Below, piece after piece: positions 1 through 5,368 of a DNA stretch of 6,591 nucleotides; the stretch's first letter is position 1; the number at the start of each line of letters is the position of its first letter. Below the pieces are notes generated by a model, which saw only the letters and a program-made list of their open reading frames with translations, had not been told where the DNA came from and did not search any database. The position numbers and the translations under genes were made by a program. Source of the DNA: an uncultured Oscillospiraceae bacterium (lineage in GTDB: Bacteria; Bacillota; Clostridia; Oscillospirales; Acutalibacteraceae); contig USDZ01000097.1 of assembly GCA_900553525.1 (NCBI GenBank), positions 1-6,591 on the forward strand, in the 5' to 3' direction.

Positions 1-120
1 TGAAATACCCGCCCGTGCGGCTACGTATGCCTGAGACAGTCCCGCAGCCTCCCGAATGAGATTGCCCTGCGGCTTTTAAATCCGACCTCAAACGAAGAGC
101 TGCACGACTTTTATCAATGT

Positions 121-750
121 GTGGGGCGCATTGTAAACCGTTGGAAATGCGAACTGGAGGTGGACGGCGAAACAGTAGAGCCGTCTGATTTTCAAAGAGG
201 TCTTTCCAGGATGCGTGAATTTAACGCAAATGCTTTGCGCAAAATGGCCGAGGATATCTGCAACGGAGAAAGCGGAAATCTCACTCTTTTCTCTGCCTTC
301 TGGCCTTTGGTGATCGGGAAAATGGAGGCAGAGCTTTTTAAAGAGGGGGGTGTTGACGCTTTTCGGGACTGGATGCATAAAAAGCAATCGATAGACGCTT
401 ATTACGCAAAACCCCGATTTTTCATGGTGGATCATACCGTTGTGGGACGATATGTCATAACAGAAAATACGCTGAGTATTTTCCCTCTCAAGGGGCGTGT
501 ACCGTTCGGCGCTGTCAATTCCAAAACAAACGAACCCTTAACCTGTGAAAATTACGAAATGTGTTTTTATTCTACAACCAGAAACGCCGGGATCGGTGAA
601 ATACCATACGAACAGTTTTTTTCGTATGTGGATGGCAAAAAAATCCGCAGGTATGATGCAGATCATGTTGTGGTCAAGCCGATTTCCCTTGCCGAGATGG
701 AGGAAATTGTAGGGTTGTCTGCCAAAAAAGATGAGCGGGTAAAAATATGA
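121..750 (+). CDS. Hypothetical soluble protein, 5' end uncertain
   Basis: I do not recognise the family. The reading frame gives a 209-residue charged protein with no signal peptide or membrane segment, so it is probably cytoplasmic. The N-terminal half looks helical (for example RMREFNANALRKMAEDI). The C-terminal half is richer in short strands and aromatics (YEMCFYSTTRNAGIGEIPYEQFFSYV). The only start of the usual kind in this frame near the 5' end is GTG at 121, and it has no convincing ribosome binding site. Protein-like sequence continues in frame upstream (NEIALRLLNPTSNEELHDFY, about 55-114) until a TGA at 1-3, so the true N-terminus probably lies further upstream (see findings). The stop overlaps the next gene's ATG as ATGA at 747-750, which implies translational coupling and a shared function. 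Base composition is AT-richer than the right part of the window. Confidence is high that it is coding and low on start and function. Confidence 0.7.
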   Translation: MGRIVNRWKCELEVDGETVEPSDFQRGLSRMREFNANALRKMAEDICNGESGNLTLFSAFWPLVIGKMEAELFKEGGVDAFRDWMHKKQSIDAYYAKPRFFMVDHTVVGRYVITENTLSIFPLKGRVPFGAVNSKTNEPLTCENYEMCFYSTTRNAGIGEIPYEQFFSYVDGKKIRRYDADHVVVKPISLAEMEEIVGLSAKKDERVKI

Positions 751-1211
751 CACGAAATGAATTTAAGAAAAAATGCAAAGCACAAAAAACAAGAAGCTAC
801 CATCTGCTGCTGACAGGCGGAATCATCGCCGTAATCGGATTGGTTATGGTCGCTGCGGGCGTTTTGTTAGGAAACCAGGATATTCTTGATTTGAGCACGG
901 AAATGGTGATTTGTTCCATTGGGTTTGTTTTCGCTCTTACGGGAGTGGCCATCGACTTGACCGGCGAAGCGCTTACCTCCAAAGGCTTGAAAGCCTATTT
1001 AAACGGCAATCGCGATGCCGATTTTCAAAAAGTGAAACGGCAAAACCGCTTTACTCTGGAAAATCAAAACGGAAAAATCGAAAAATTTAGTGATGCCGAT
1101 ATCGGCAATTATTTGGACGATATGTTTATTTCCCCCGAAACAATTTGTCACGTTAACAGCACCCGTCCCAAAGCAAAACGTGCGTTTTGTGCAAGCGTGC
1201 ATGCAAGCTGA
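747..1211 (+). CDS. Two-helix membrane protein of unknown function, frameshifted
   Basis: The ATG at 747 overlaps the stop of the preceding gene (ATGA), so translation is probably coupled. The frame gives 154 residues: a basic N-terminus (KKKCKAQKTR), a transmembrane helix at about residues 19-42 (LLLTGGIIAVIGLVMVAAGV), a second at about 52-75, then a charged and presumably cytoplasmic tail. Reading is convincing up to DDMFIS near residue 129. From there to the stop the frame reads as low-quality sequence (HVNSTRPKAKRAF), while the +1 frame becomes strongly protein-like to 1362. If one C of the five-C run at 1132-1136 is ignored, the two parts join into one protein of about 204 residues. The gene is therefore either a pseudogene, a sequencing or assembly error, or a slippage site. 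I do not recognise the family, and its partner is also unknown. Confidence 0.65.
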   Translation: MTRNEFKKKCKAQKTRSYHLLLTGGIIAVIGLVMVAAGVLLGNQDILDLSTEMVICSIGFVFALTGVAIDLTGEALTSKGLKAYLNGNRDADFQKVKRQNRFTLENQNGKIEKFSDADIGNYLDDMFISPETICHVNSTRPKAKRAFCASVHAS

Positions 1212-1362
1212 CCAGGTAGAATTGCAATTGGGACTAGAAGTTAACGGGACTCATCTCGTCCATAAGCTCTGCTCAAAAGAAGAATGCCGCCGCATCTTTC
1301 TTGAATTTTATCATGGCCAGTTTGCTCCGAATCCGTTTGAATATCAGCCGGTTCCATTTTAA
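1135..1362 (+). pseudogene. Displaced C-terminal part of the membrane protein
   Basis: This +1-frame stretch continues the membrane protein gene after the C run at 1132-1136. It reads KQFVTLTAPVPKQNVRFVQA, then a segment that looks like alternating strands and turns (QVELQLGLEVNGTHLVHKLC), a short helix (KEECRRIFLEFYHG) and the end FEYQPVPF before TAA at 1360-1362. It has no start codon with a ribosome binding site of its own; the ATG at 1201 has none. It is therefore best read as the C-terminal 75 residues of the gene that starts at 747. The fragment looks like a folded cytoplasmic domain after the two membrane helices. Function is unknown. Confidence 0.55.
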
Positions 1363-1416
1363 AATTTGTCAAGAAGATTCCGCCTATGCAGAGAATTTTA
1401 TAATCGCTAAATAAAG

Positions 1417-1449
1417 AATCCCCCTGCAAGTGAATCTTGCCGGAGGATT
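1417..1449 (-). terminator. Possible minus-strand terminator
   Basis: An imperfect inverted repeat, with 14-base arms AATCCCCCTGCAAG and CTTGCCGGAGGATT around a 5-base loop, is followed on the minus strand by CTTTATTT. The other side has no T tract, so any terminator action faces minus. It lies about 85 bases beyond the stronger hairpin at 1533-1560, so it could be a back-up terminator for the transporter gene or the remnant of a lost gene's terminator. The rest of 1363-1532 holds no gene that I can support. Confidence 0.45.
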
Positions 1450-1532
1450 GCGGTATTCGTCGATCCGATTGTCGTGTATACCCGGAGATACCTTGACAGC
1501 AAGCGTGTTCAGGTAATCCGGCACGCGGAATA

Positions 1533-1560
1533 GAAGGCCCCGCCCAAGGGCGGGGCCTTC
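1533..1560 (-). terminator. Hairpin terminator after the ECF S component gene
   Basis: There is a perfect 13-bp GC-rich stem (GAAGGCCCCGCCC and GGGCGGGGCCTTC) with an AA centre, starting 13 bases beyond the stop of the minus-strand transporter gene. The T tract is weak (CTATTCC on the minus strand), so termination may be partial. It is assigned by position and stem strength. Confidence 0.7.
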
Positions 1561-1573
1561 TGCCTGTTCCCAC

Positions 1574-2332
1574 TCAGGCCAGCATGGATCCGAGCCTGGC
1601 TTTCTGCAAAGCCGAGCGCACCGGAAAATACAGGAGCACCGCAAGAAACACGGTAAAACATCCGTTGAGAAACGTAGCGGGAATCTTTAAAACCGCCGCG
1701 ACCACGGCCGCGTCAATCGTCATGCCGACCACCAGATTTTCCACGACTTTCCAAAGGAATTCTCCCGCCACATTGACCGCGACCCCGGCCGAGGCGGCCA
1801 GGAGCGCGTATTGCAGCTCACGGCCGAGCTTTTTGCCACACAGCGAGAGGACCAGAACCACGGCCAGCGTCCCCCCCAGGATCAGCAGAAACAGACTCGG
1901 GAGAAACCAAACCCAGTCTTTCTCCTCCCCCATCAGGCAGAAAAGCAGTGCCCCCAGCCCGGACAAGAGGGATATGGCCGAAAAGATCCCCAAACCGGCC
2001 AGAGGAGAGCTTTGAGGGTGCTTTTTTCCGAAGCGGAAGATCAGCCCCGCCGTCAGCCCCATCACAAATTTGAGGACCAGGGTTTTCGGCGCGGAGGTGA
2101 TATAAAAGAAGAGATCGAACATCCCCATGCCGACGGCGCCGGCGATTCCTCCCGGCACTCCGCCCAAAAGAAGCGCGGCCAGAATACACACGGCGTTGCC
2201 CGGGTGGACGAATTGGTCCCCAATGGGGATTTTCAGCCAAAGTACCACAAAACTGAGGGCGGCGAACATCGCCATCAGCACCAGAAGCAGCACCGGCTCT
2301 TTCGAACCCGTTTTCAATCGTTTTTCTGTCAT
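1574..2332 (-). CDS. ECF transporter S component (substrate-binding membrane protein), enlarged
   Basis: This 252-residue, very hydrophobic protein resembles the ECF-transporter S-component family (the ECF-ribofla_trS type). S components capture a vitamin or other micronutrient in the membrane and associate with the energising EcfA/EcfA'/EcfT module. Recognisable features are the loop after helix 1 (GDQFVHPGNAV, about 38-48), a glycine-rich helix pair (LLLGGVPGGIAGAVGMGMFD, about 54-73), then SAPKTLVLKFVMGLTAGLIF (80-99), and a terminal helix KIPATFLNGCFTVFLAVLLY (216-235). Typical members are about 170-190 residues. This one is longer, with extra hydrophobic segments at about 111-132 and 141-163. 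No ATPase or EcfT gene is nearby, so it would be a solitary (group II) S component sharing a module encoded elsewhere. Substrate cannot be told. The start is ATG at 2332 with GAGGGG five bases upstream. No vitamin riboswitch fits in the roughly 50-base leader. Confidence 0.8.
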   Translation of the reverse strand: MTEKRLKTGSKEPVLLLVLMAMFAALSFVVLWLKIPIGDQFVHPGNAVCILAALLLGGVPGGIAGAVGMGMFDLFFYITSAPKTLVLKFVMGLTAGLIFRFGKKHPQSSPLAGLGIFSAISLLSGLGALLFCLMGEEKDWVWFLPSLFLLILGGTLAVVLVLSLCGKKLGRELQYALLAASAGVAVNVAGEFLWKVVENLVVGMTIDAAVVAAVLKIPATFLNGCFTVFLAVLLYFPVRSALQKARLGSMLA

Positions 2333-2337
2333 ACGAT

Positions 2338-2343
2338 CCCCTC
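2338..2343 (-). promoter_or_regulatory. Ribosome binding site of the ECF S component gene
   Basis: GAGGGG on the minus strand lies 5 bases before the ATG at 2332 and supports that start. Confidence 0.7.
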
Positions 2344-2361
2344 TAAATCCCCAAATTCCTA

Positions 2362-2382
2362 CTTGAATACTATGTATTTAAG
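2362..2382. promoter_or_regulatory. Palindromic candidate operator
   Basis: CTTGAATAC-TAT-GTATTTAAG is a 21-bp palindrome with one mismatch between its 9-base arms. It begins about 11 bases downstream of the -10 box of the transporter promoter, so it covers the first transcribed bases. That is a classic position for a repressor site. The length and AT-rich arms resemble sites of dimeric winged-helix regulators such as the MarR class, but I cannot name the regulator and none is encoded in the window. Confidence 0.5.
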
Positions 2383-2392
2383 AATCGTCTTT

Positions 2393-2420
2393 AGTATACC
2401 ATAAATCGCCAGGATGTCAA
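2393..2420 (-). promoter_or_regulatory. Sigma-A type promoter of the ECF S component gene
   Basis: On the minus strand, TTGACA (2420-2415) is a perfect -35 box, followed by a 16-base spacer and TATACT (2398-2393), a 5/6 match to the -10 consensus. Transcription would start near 2386, giving a leader of about 50 bases. It fires away from the USP-like gene, so the two genes are divergent. Confidence 0.8.
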
Positions 2421-2526
2421 GAATCCGCCGGAATTCCGTTAAAATTGCCGATTCTGTGTTTTCAAAATTTTAAGAAGTTGTACATTTTTTGTTTATGGTT
2501 CTTACACAAGCCCGGGGTATCATACA

Positions 2527-2532
2527 TATAGT
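2527..2532 (+). promoter_or_regulatory. Weak candidate -10 box for the USP-like gene
   Basis: TATAGT matches the -10 consensus at 5 of 6 positions and sits 75 bases before the USP-like start. The best -35 candidate (TTACAC at 2502-2507) is 19 bases away and poor, so this is tentative. No better promoter is visible between the divergent transporter promoter and the gene. Confidence 0.3.
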
Positions 2533-2606
2533 CTGGTTCTTCAGATCGGATCGTACAAACGTCCACCGAGAAATCCCTGTTCAAGCAGAAAGGATGATTG
2601 CCTATC

Positions 2607-3032
2607 ATGGATCGAGCCGAGTCCAATGTATTAGTGTGCGTAACCAGTCAGCCGGCATGCCGGCGTTTGATATGCGCCGGCGCCGAGATTGCCCAGCAAT
2701 ATGGGGTTCCCGTCAAGGTTGTCAGCGTGCTTCCGCAGGGACTGGTTTCCGCCAAAACGGCGGAAACTCTGCAAACCCTCTACAATATTTCCAGCAGGCT
2801 TGGGGCCGAGATGACGGTCTATTTCAACGACGATCCGGCTTTGACCGCCGCCGTACATGCCAGGAAAACCCAGGCTCGGCACATCGTCAGTGGCTCCCCC
2901 GGGCCGGACAGCAACCTCTTTATCGAGACCGTCAAGGGCCTTCTCCCGGAAATCCCTATGTCCATTGTGGACGAGGACGGCCATATCGTGACCTTCCCCG
3001 CTGTCCGGCAGGGACAGCCCGCGCGCCGCTGA
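2607..3032 (+). CDS. Universal stress protein (UspA)-like protein
   Basis: This is a 141-residue alpha/beta protein of the universal stress protein superfamily, closest in style to the USP domain of KdpD-like sensors. The first strand (NVLVCVTSQPACRRLICAGAE, about 7-27) is followed by a helix, a second strand (VPVKVVSVLP, 34-43), a helix (AETLQTLYNISSRLGAE), a third strand, and the glycine loop HIVSGSPGPDSN (92-103) before PMSIVDEDG. The ATP-binding pattern G-2x-G-9x-G-S/T is only half present: GSPG (96-99) is there but the later G-S/T is not, so nucleotide binding is uncertain. These proteins are small cytoplasmic stress or energy sensors. I chose ATG at 2607 because the alternative TTG at 2598 lies only 3 bases after the AGAAAGGA element (2587-2594); from ATG the spacing is 12, rather long. 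The gene appears monocistronic, with a strong terminator about 34 bases after its stop. Confidence 0.75.
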   Translation: MDRAESNVLVCVTSQPACRRLICAGAEIAQQYGVPVKVVSVLPQGLVSAKTAETLQTLYNISSRLGAEMTVYFNDDPALTAAVHARKTQARHIVSGSPGPDSNLFIETVKGLLPEIPMSIVDEDGHIVTFPAVRQGQPARR

Positions 3033-3065
3033 ATACCCTCGAACCCTTTTTCAGACACAAAAGAA

Positions 3066-3107
3066 GGGGCTGCCGCAAAAGGAATTCTTTTGCGGCAGCC
3101 CCCTTTT
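3066..3107 (+). terminator. Rho-independent terminator of the USP-like gene
   Basis: There is a perfect 16-bp stem (GGGGCTGCCGCAAAAG and CTTTTGCGGCAGCCCC) with loop GAATT, followed by CTTTT on the plus strand. On the minus strand it is followed by CTTCTTTT, so it could work in both directions. It isolates the USP-like gene from the esterase operon. Confidence 0.9.
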
Positions 3108-3314
3108 CTATGGGAAATCCTCTTCTTTCCGGTTCCTCTTTTCGGCTCGGCGGCATGCCCGTCGGACAAGACTCATCCTCTAAATCCAGGGGGGCGGGAT
3201 GGCAAACTTTTTTACTATGTCATTTGATCCTGCGTGAATGTCCGGCTATTTTTTTAATTTACAAAGTCCCAGCGGGCGACGCCTGCACCGTTCATGCGCA
3301 GGGGAGATTTTTCC
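3108..3314. other. Gene-free stretch before the esterase operon
   Basis: With the terminator and the promoter beside it, this is part of a 356-base gap between genes. I see no convincing coding frame here. A second, weaker promoter candidate lies at 3224-3252 (TTGATC, 17-base spacer, TATTTT), which would give a longer leader of about 130 bases. A short inverted repeat CCTGC/GCAGG lies near 3279-3303. Nothing else stands out. Confidence 0.4.
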
Positions 3315-3343
3315 TTGCTATCCAAAAAAGATGGTGCTATAGT
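3315..3343 (+). promoter_or_regulatory. Promoter of the esterase-cohesin operon
   Basis: TTGCTA (-35, 4/6) is followed by exactly 17 bases and then TATAGT (-10, 5/6). TGC immediately before the -10 makes an extended -10 element. Transcription would start near 3350, giving a leader of about 38 bases that contains small alternative stems (GCCGGAAGGC versus GGCTGTAGCC) just before the ribosome binding site. Confidence 0.7.
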
Positions 3344-3374
3344 TAAACCTGATAGGCCGGAAGGCTGTAGCCAA

Positions 3375-3381
3375 AAGGAGG
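3375..3381 (+). promoter_or_regulatory. Ribosome binding site of the esterase gene
   Basis: AAGGAGG, a near-perfect Shine-Dalgarno sequence, lies 7 bases before the ATG at 3389 and fixes that start. Confidence 0.9.
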
Positions 3382-3388
3382 AATCGCC

Positions 3389-5356
3389 ATGCGCCTAAAA
3401 CACCTTTTCGCGTTTGTTCTGGCAGTTATCTTATCTGTTTCGCTGCTATCCGTCGCCCCCATCGAAACCGACGCCGCCGCTGTTCCCATCAAGCGCAGCA
3501 TCACCATTTCCGTCGCCAACAGGGATAACGGCTCCACTAACCCGGCGGCCCTGCTCGACAGTGGCGCCGCTCCTTTCGACACCGGCGGGCCCTTCACCGT
3601 CACCGGTTATTACAAATTTAAGGAGATTGCCCCTCTGGGAGACGACGCTTATGCCGAAATTTTCGGCGTTCGGATCTCCGACACCCAAGACGAATGGCAG
3701 CCTTTTTCGGCCTCTTTCAATTCCGCTGAAGGCCTCAAGGGCATGGTCCTCTGGTATATGGCAGGGGACGTTTCCATGGCCAATGTTCTGATCAAAAACG
3801 CCAACGGTCAAGAGGTTTACAACATGTCCGACGACGAGCAACTGACCACTGGCTCAGTGGTGTCGCTCACCCAAAAGGGCATCTGGTATCTCTGGAACTA
3901 TGACTCCAGGCCCGGCAGCCTTGCTGTCACCACCGTGAATGTTTATGAGCTCAAAACGGGTCTCATCCCCGGCTCGGTTTACACCGTCGACGACGAACAG
4001 CGGGTTTCGGACGTGCCCGCGGGCACCACCGTCGCCGCGCTCAAGAGCAACTTTGACACCAGCGAGGCCATCACGGTACTGGACAAGGACGGCAATCCCT
4101 TGAACGACAGCGACCCGGTGCCCTCCGGAGCCCAGGTGGTTTATTATCAGGGCACAGCGGACGAATCGGTCTATGTGCTGGAGAATCTCACTGGCGACCT
4201 CAACGGGGACGGCCGGATCGACGTGCGCGACCTGCGCCTTGTAAAAGAATCCACTTTCGGCGACGGCGATGTAGATCAGGCCGCCGCCGACCTCAGCCAA
4301 AACGGGGCGGTCGATACCGACGACGTAGACCTCTATCGCAGCGCCATCGTCGGCACCGATCCCCTGACCCGTTCGGCGGGCGCGGACGTCTTGCTCAACG
4401 AGTGTAACCCGGTCGGCCGGCTTTACAAAAAAGACGACGCCATGTATATGGAACACTCGGCCTCCAACTTCACCGTCACCGGTAACTTTGCCGGAGATGT
4501 GGTTCTCAACCTTTTTGTGGATGACAACCCCGCCCGCGATGACGCCGTGGGCATCTTTGTGGAGATCGACGGTGAGATGAGCCACCATCAGATCGATACC
4601 TATAATCAGGACATCGAGGTCAAGATCGCGGAAAACCTGCCCGCAGGAGAACATACCATCAAGGTCTCCAAGGCCACCGACGCGGTGTGCGACAGCTATT
4701 ATATCCACTCCCTGACCTACACCGGCACGCTGAAAAAGAGCGCCCCCGCCAAACACCGCATCGAATTTCTGGGAGACTCCATCACCGCAGGCGTGGGCGT
4801 GTTCAACGTCGGAAACATCAATTATATCCGATATGGCCTCTCAACTTCCTATTTCAGCTATGCCAATCTGACGGCCGACGCCCTTGACGCCGACTATTAT
4901 GCCGTGGCCATCGGCGGCTGGCAGCTATGCGCCACCGTGAATCCCCAGATCGCCATCCCCACCATCTATCCTTACTGGTCCGTCGAGGATACCACCGACG
5001 ACGGGCTTTACGACTTTGCCTGGCAGCCCGAGGTGGTGGTTATCAACCTGGGCACCAACGACTGGAACAACCCGGAAGAGGCCATCCGGCTCAACGCACA
5101 GCAATTGTTGAAAACGGTGCGGGAGAAAAACCCCGGCGCCACCATCATCTGGGCCTATGGTATGATGGATGAGGACCACGACAACGTGGCCTGGATCGAA
5201 GAGGAAGTACAGAATTTTGCCCAAAGCGATTCCAACACCTATTTTGTACATCTGCCTGAAAACACAGACGGCTGGGCCGCCCACCCCGATGTGAACGGCC
5301 ATTCAGACGCCGCCGATGTGCTGACCCAAGAAATTCAGCGCATCATGGGCTGGTAA
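3389..5356 (+). CDS. Secreted dockerin-containing CE2-type SGNH carbohydrate esterase
   Basis: This 655-residue exported enzyme probably removes acetyl groups from plant polysaccharides. Order: signal peptide 1-30 (LFAFVLAVILSVSLLS, ending TDAAA); beta-rich, CBM-like domain 34-190; small linker domain 195-258; type I dockerin 270-322; jelly-roll domain like the CE2 N-terminal domain, about 330-450; SGNH catalytic domain 455-655. The dockerin has two calcium loops: DLNGDGRIDVRD (D270, N272, D274, D281) and DLSQNGAVDTDD (D301, S303, N305, D312). Catalytic blocks are GDSITAG (nucleophile S464), GGW (G509-G510), LGTND (N557) and HPDVNGH (H632). An Asp two residues before the His is replaced by Ala (A630), so the enzyme may use a Ser-His dyad, as some CE2 members do. 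There is no membrane anchor or sorting signal, so attachment should come through the dockerin. The downstream gene starts 12 bases after the stop. CE2 rather than another SGNH family is inferred from the jelly-roll plus GDSITAG/GTND arrangement. Confidence 0.88.
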   Translation: MRLKHLFAFVLAVILSVSLLSVAPIETDAAAVPIKRSITISVANRDNGSTNPAALLDSGAAPFDTGGPFTVTGYYKFKEIAPLGDDAYAEIFGVRISDTQDEWQPFSASFNSAEGLKGMVLWYMAGDVSMANVLIKNANGQEVYNMSDDEQLTTGSVVSLTQKGIWYLWNYDSRPGSLAVTTVNVYELKTGLIPGSVYTVDDEQRVSDVPAGTTVAALKSNFDTSEAITVLDKDGNPLNDSDPVPSGAQVVYYQGTADESVYVLENLTGDLNGDGRIDVRDLRLVKESTFGDGDVDQAAADLSQNGAVDTDDVDLYRSAIVGTDPLTRSAGADVLLNECNPVGRLYKKDDAMYMEHSASNFTVTGNFAGDVVLNLFVDDNPARDDAVGIFVEIDGEMSHHQIDTYNQDIEVKIAENLPAGEHTIKVSKATDAVCDSYYIHSLTYTGTLKKSAPAKHRIEFLGDSITAGVGVFNVGNINYIRYGLSTSYFSYANLTADALDADYYAVAIGGWQLCATVNPQIAIPTIYPYWSVEDTTDDGLYDFAWQPEVVVINLGTNDWNNPEEAIRLNAQQLLKTVREKNPGATIIWAYGMMDEDHDNVAWIEEEVQNFAQSDSNTYFVHLPENTDGWAAHPDVNGHSDAADVLTQEIQRIMGW

Positions 5357-5364
5357 GGAGGAGG
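5355..5364 (+). promoter_or_regulatory. Ribosome binding site overlapping the esterase stop codon
   Basis: AAGGAGGAGG begins inside the TAA stop of the esterase and lies 4-7 bases before the ATG at 5369. This tight arrangement supports co-translation of the two genes. An out-of-frame ATG at 5365 is too close to it to be the start. Confidence 0.85.
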
Positions 5365-5368
5365 ATGT

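Noticed and set aside
1344..1375. TTGACA and TGATAT on the minus strand as a promoter
   Set aside because: The spacer is about 20 bases and the only minus-strand sequence beyond it is antisense to the membrane protein gene.
1494..1499. TTGACA on the plus strand as a -35 box
   Set aside because: No -10-like sequence follows at 16-18 bases and no plus-strand gene starts downstream.
1384..1573. Minus-strand frame across the gene-free boundary, ending in a tidy-looking peptide (VPDYLNTLAVKVSPGIHDNR)
   Set aside because: It crosses the terminator hairpin at 1533-1560 and has no start or ribosome binding site of its own. A gene remnant cannot be excluded, but I cannot support one.
2489..3346. A 285-residue plus-strand frame overlapping the USP-like gene
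   Set aside because: It runs through the terminator hairpin and reads as arginine- and serine-rich noise, while the USP-like frame has clear secondary-structure pattern and a ribosome binding site.
3338..3372. Riboswitch-like folding ahead of the esterase (GCTATAG pairing with CTGTAGC; some resemblance to the 5' part of a c-di-GMP-I aptamer)
   Set aside because: The left arm overlaps the -10 box and would not be transcribed, and the conserved second half of the aptamer is absent.
3854..4756. A 300-residue open frame on the minus strand under the esterase gene
   Set aside because: It is a shadow of a GC-rich gene with clear signal peptide, dockerin and catalytic motifs on the plus strand; the antisense product has no ribosome binding site or recognisable domain.
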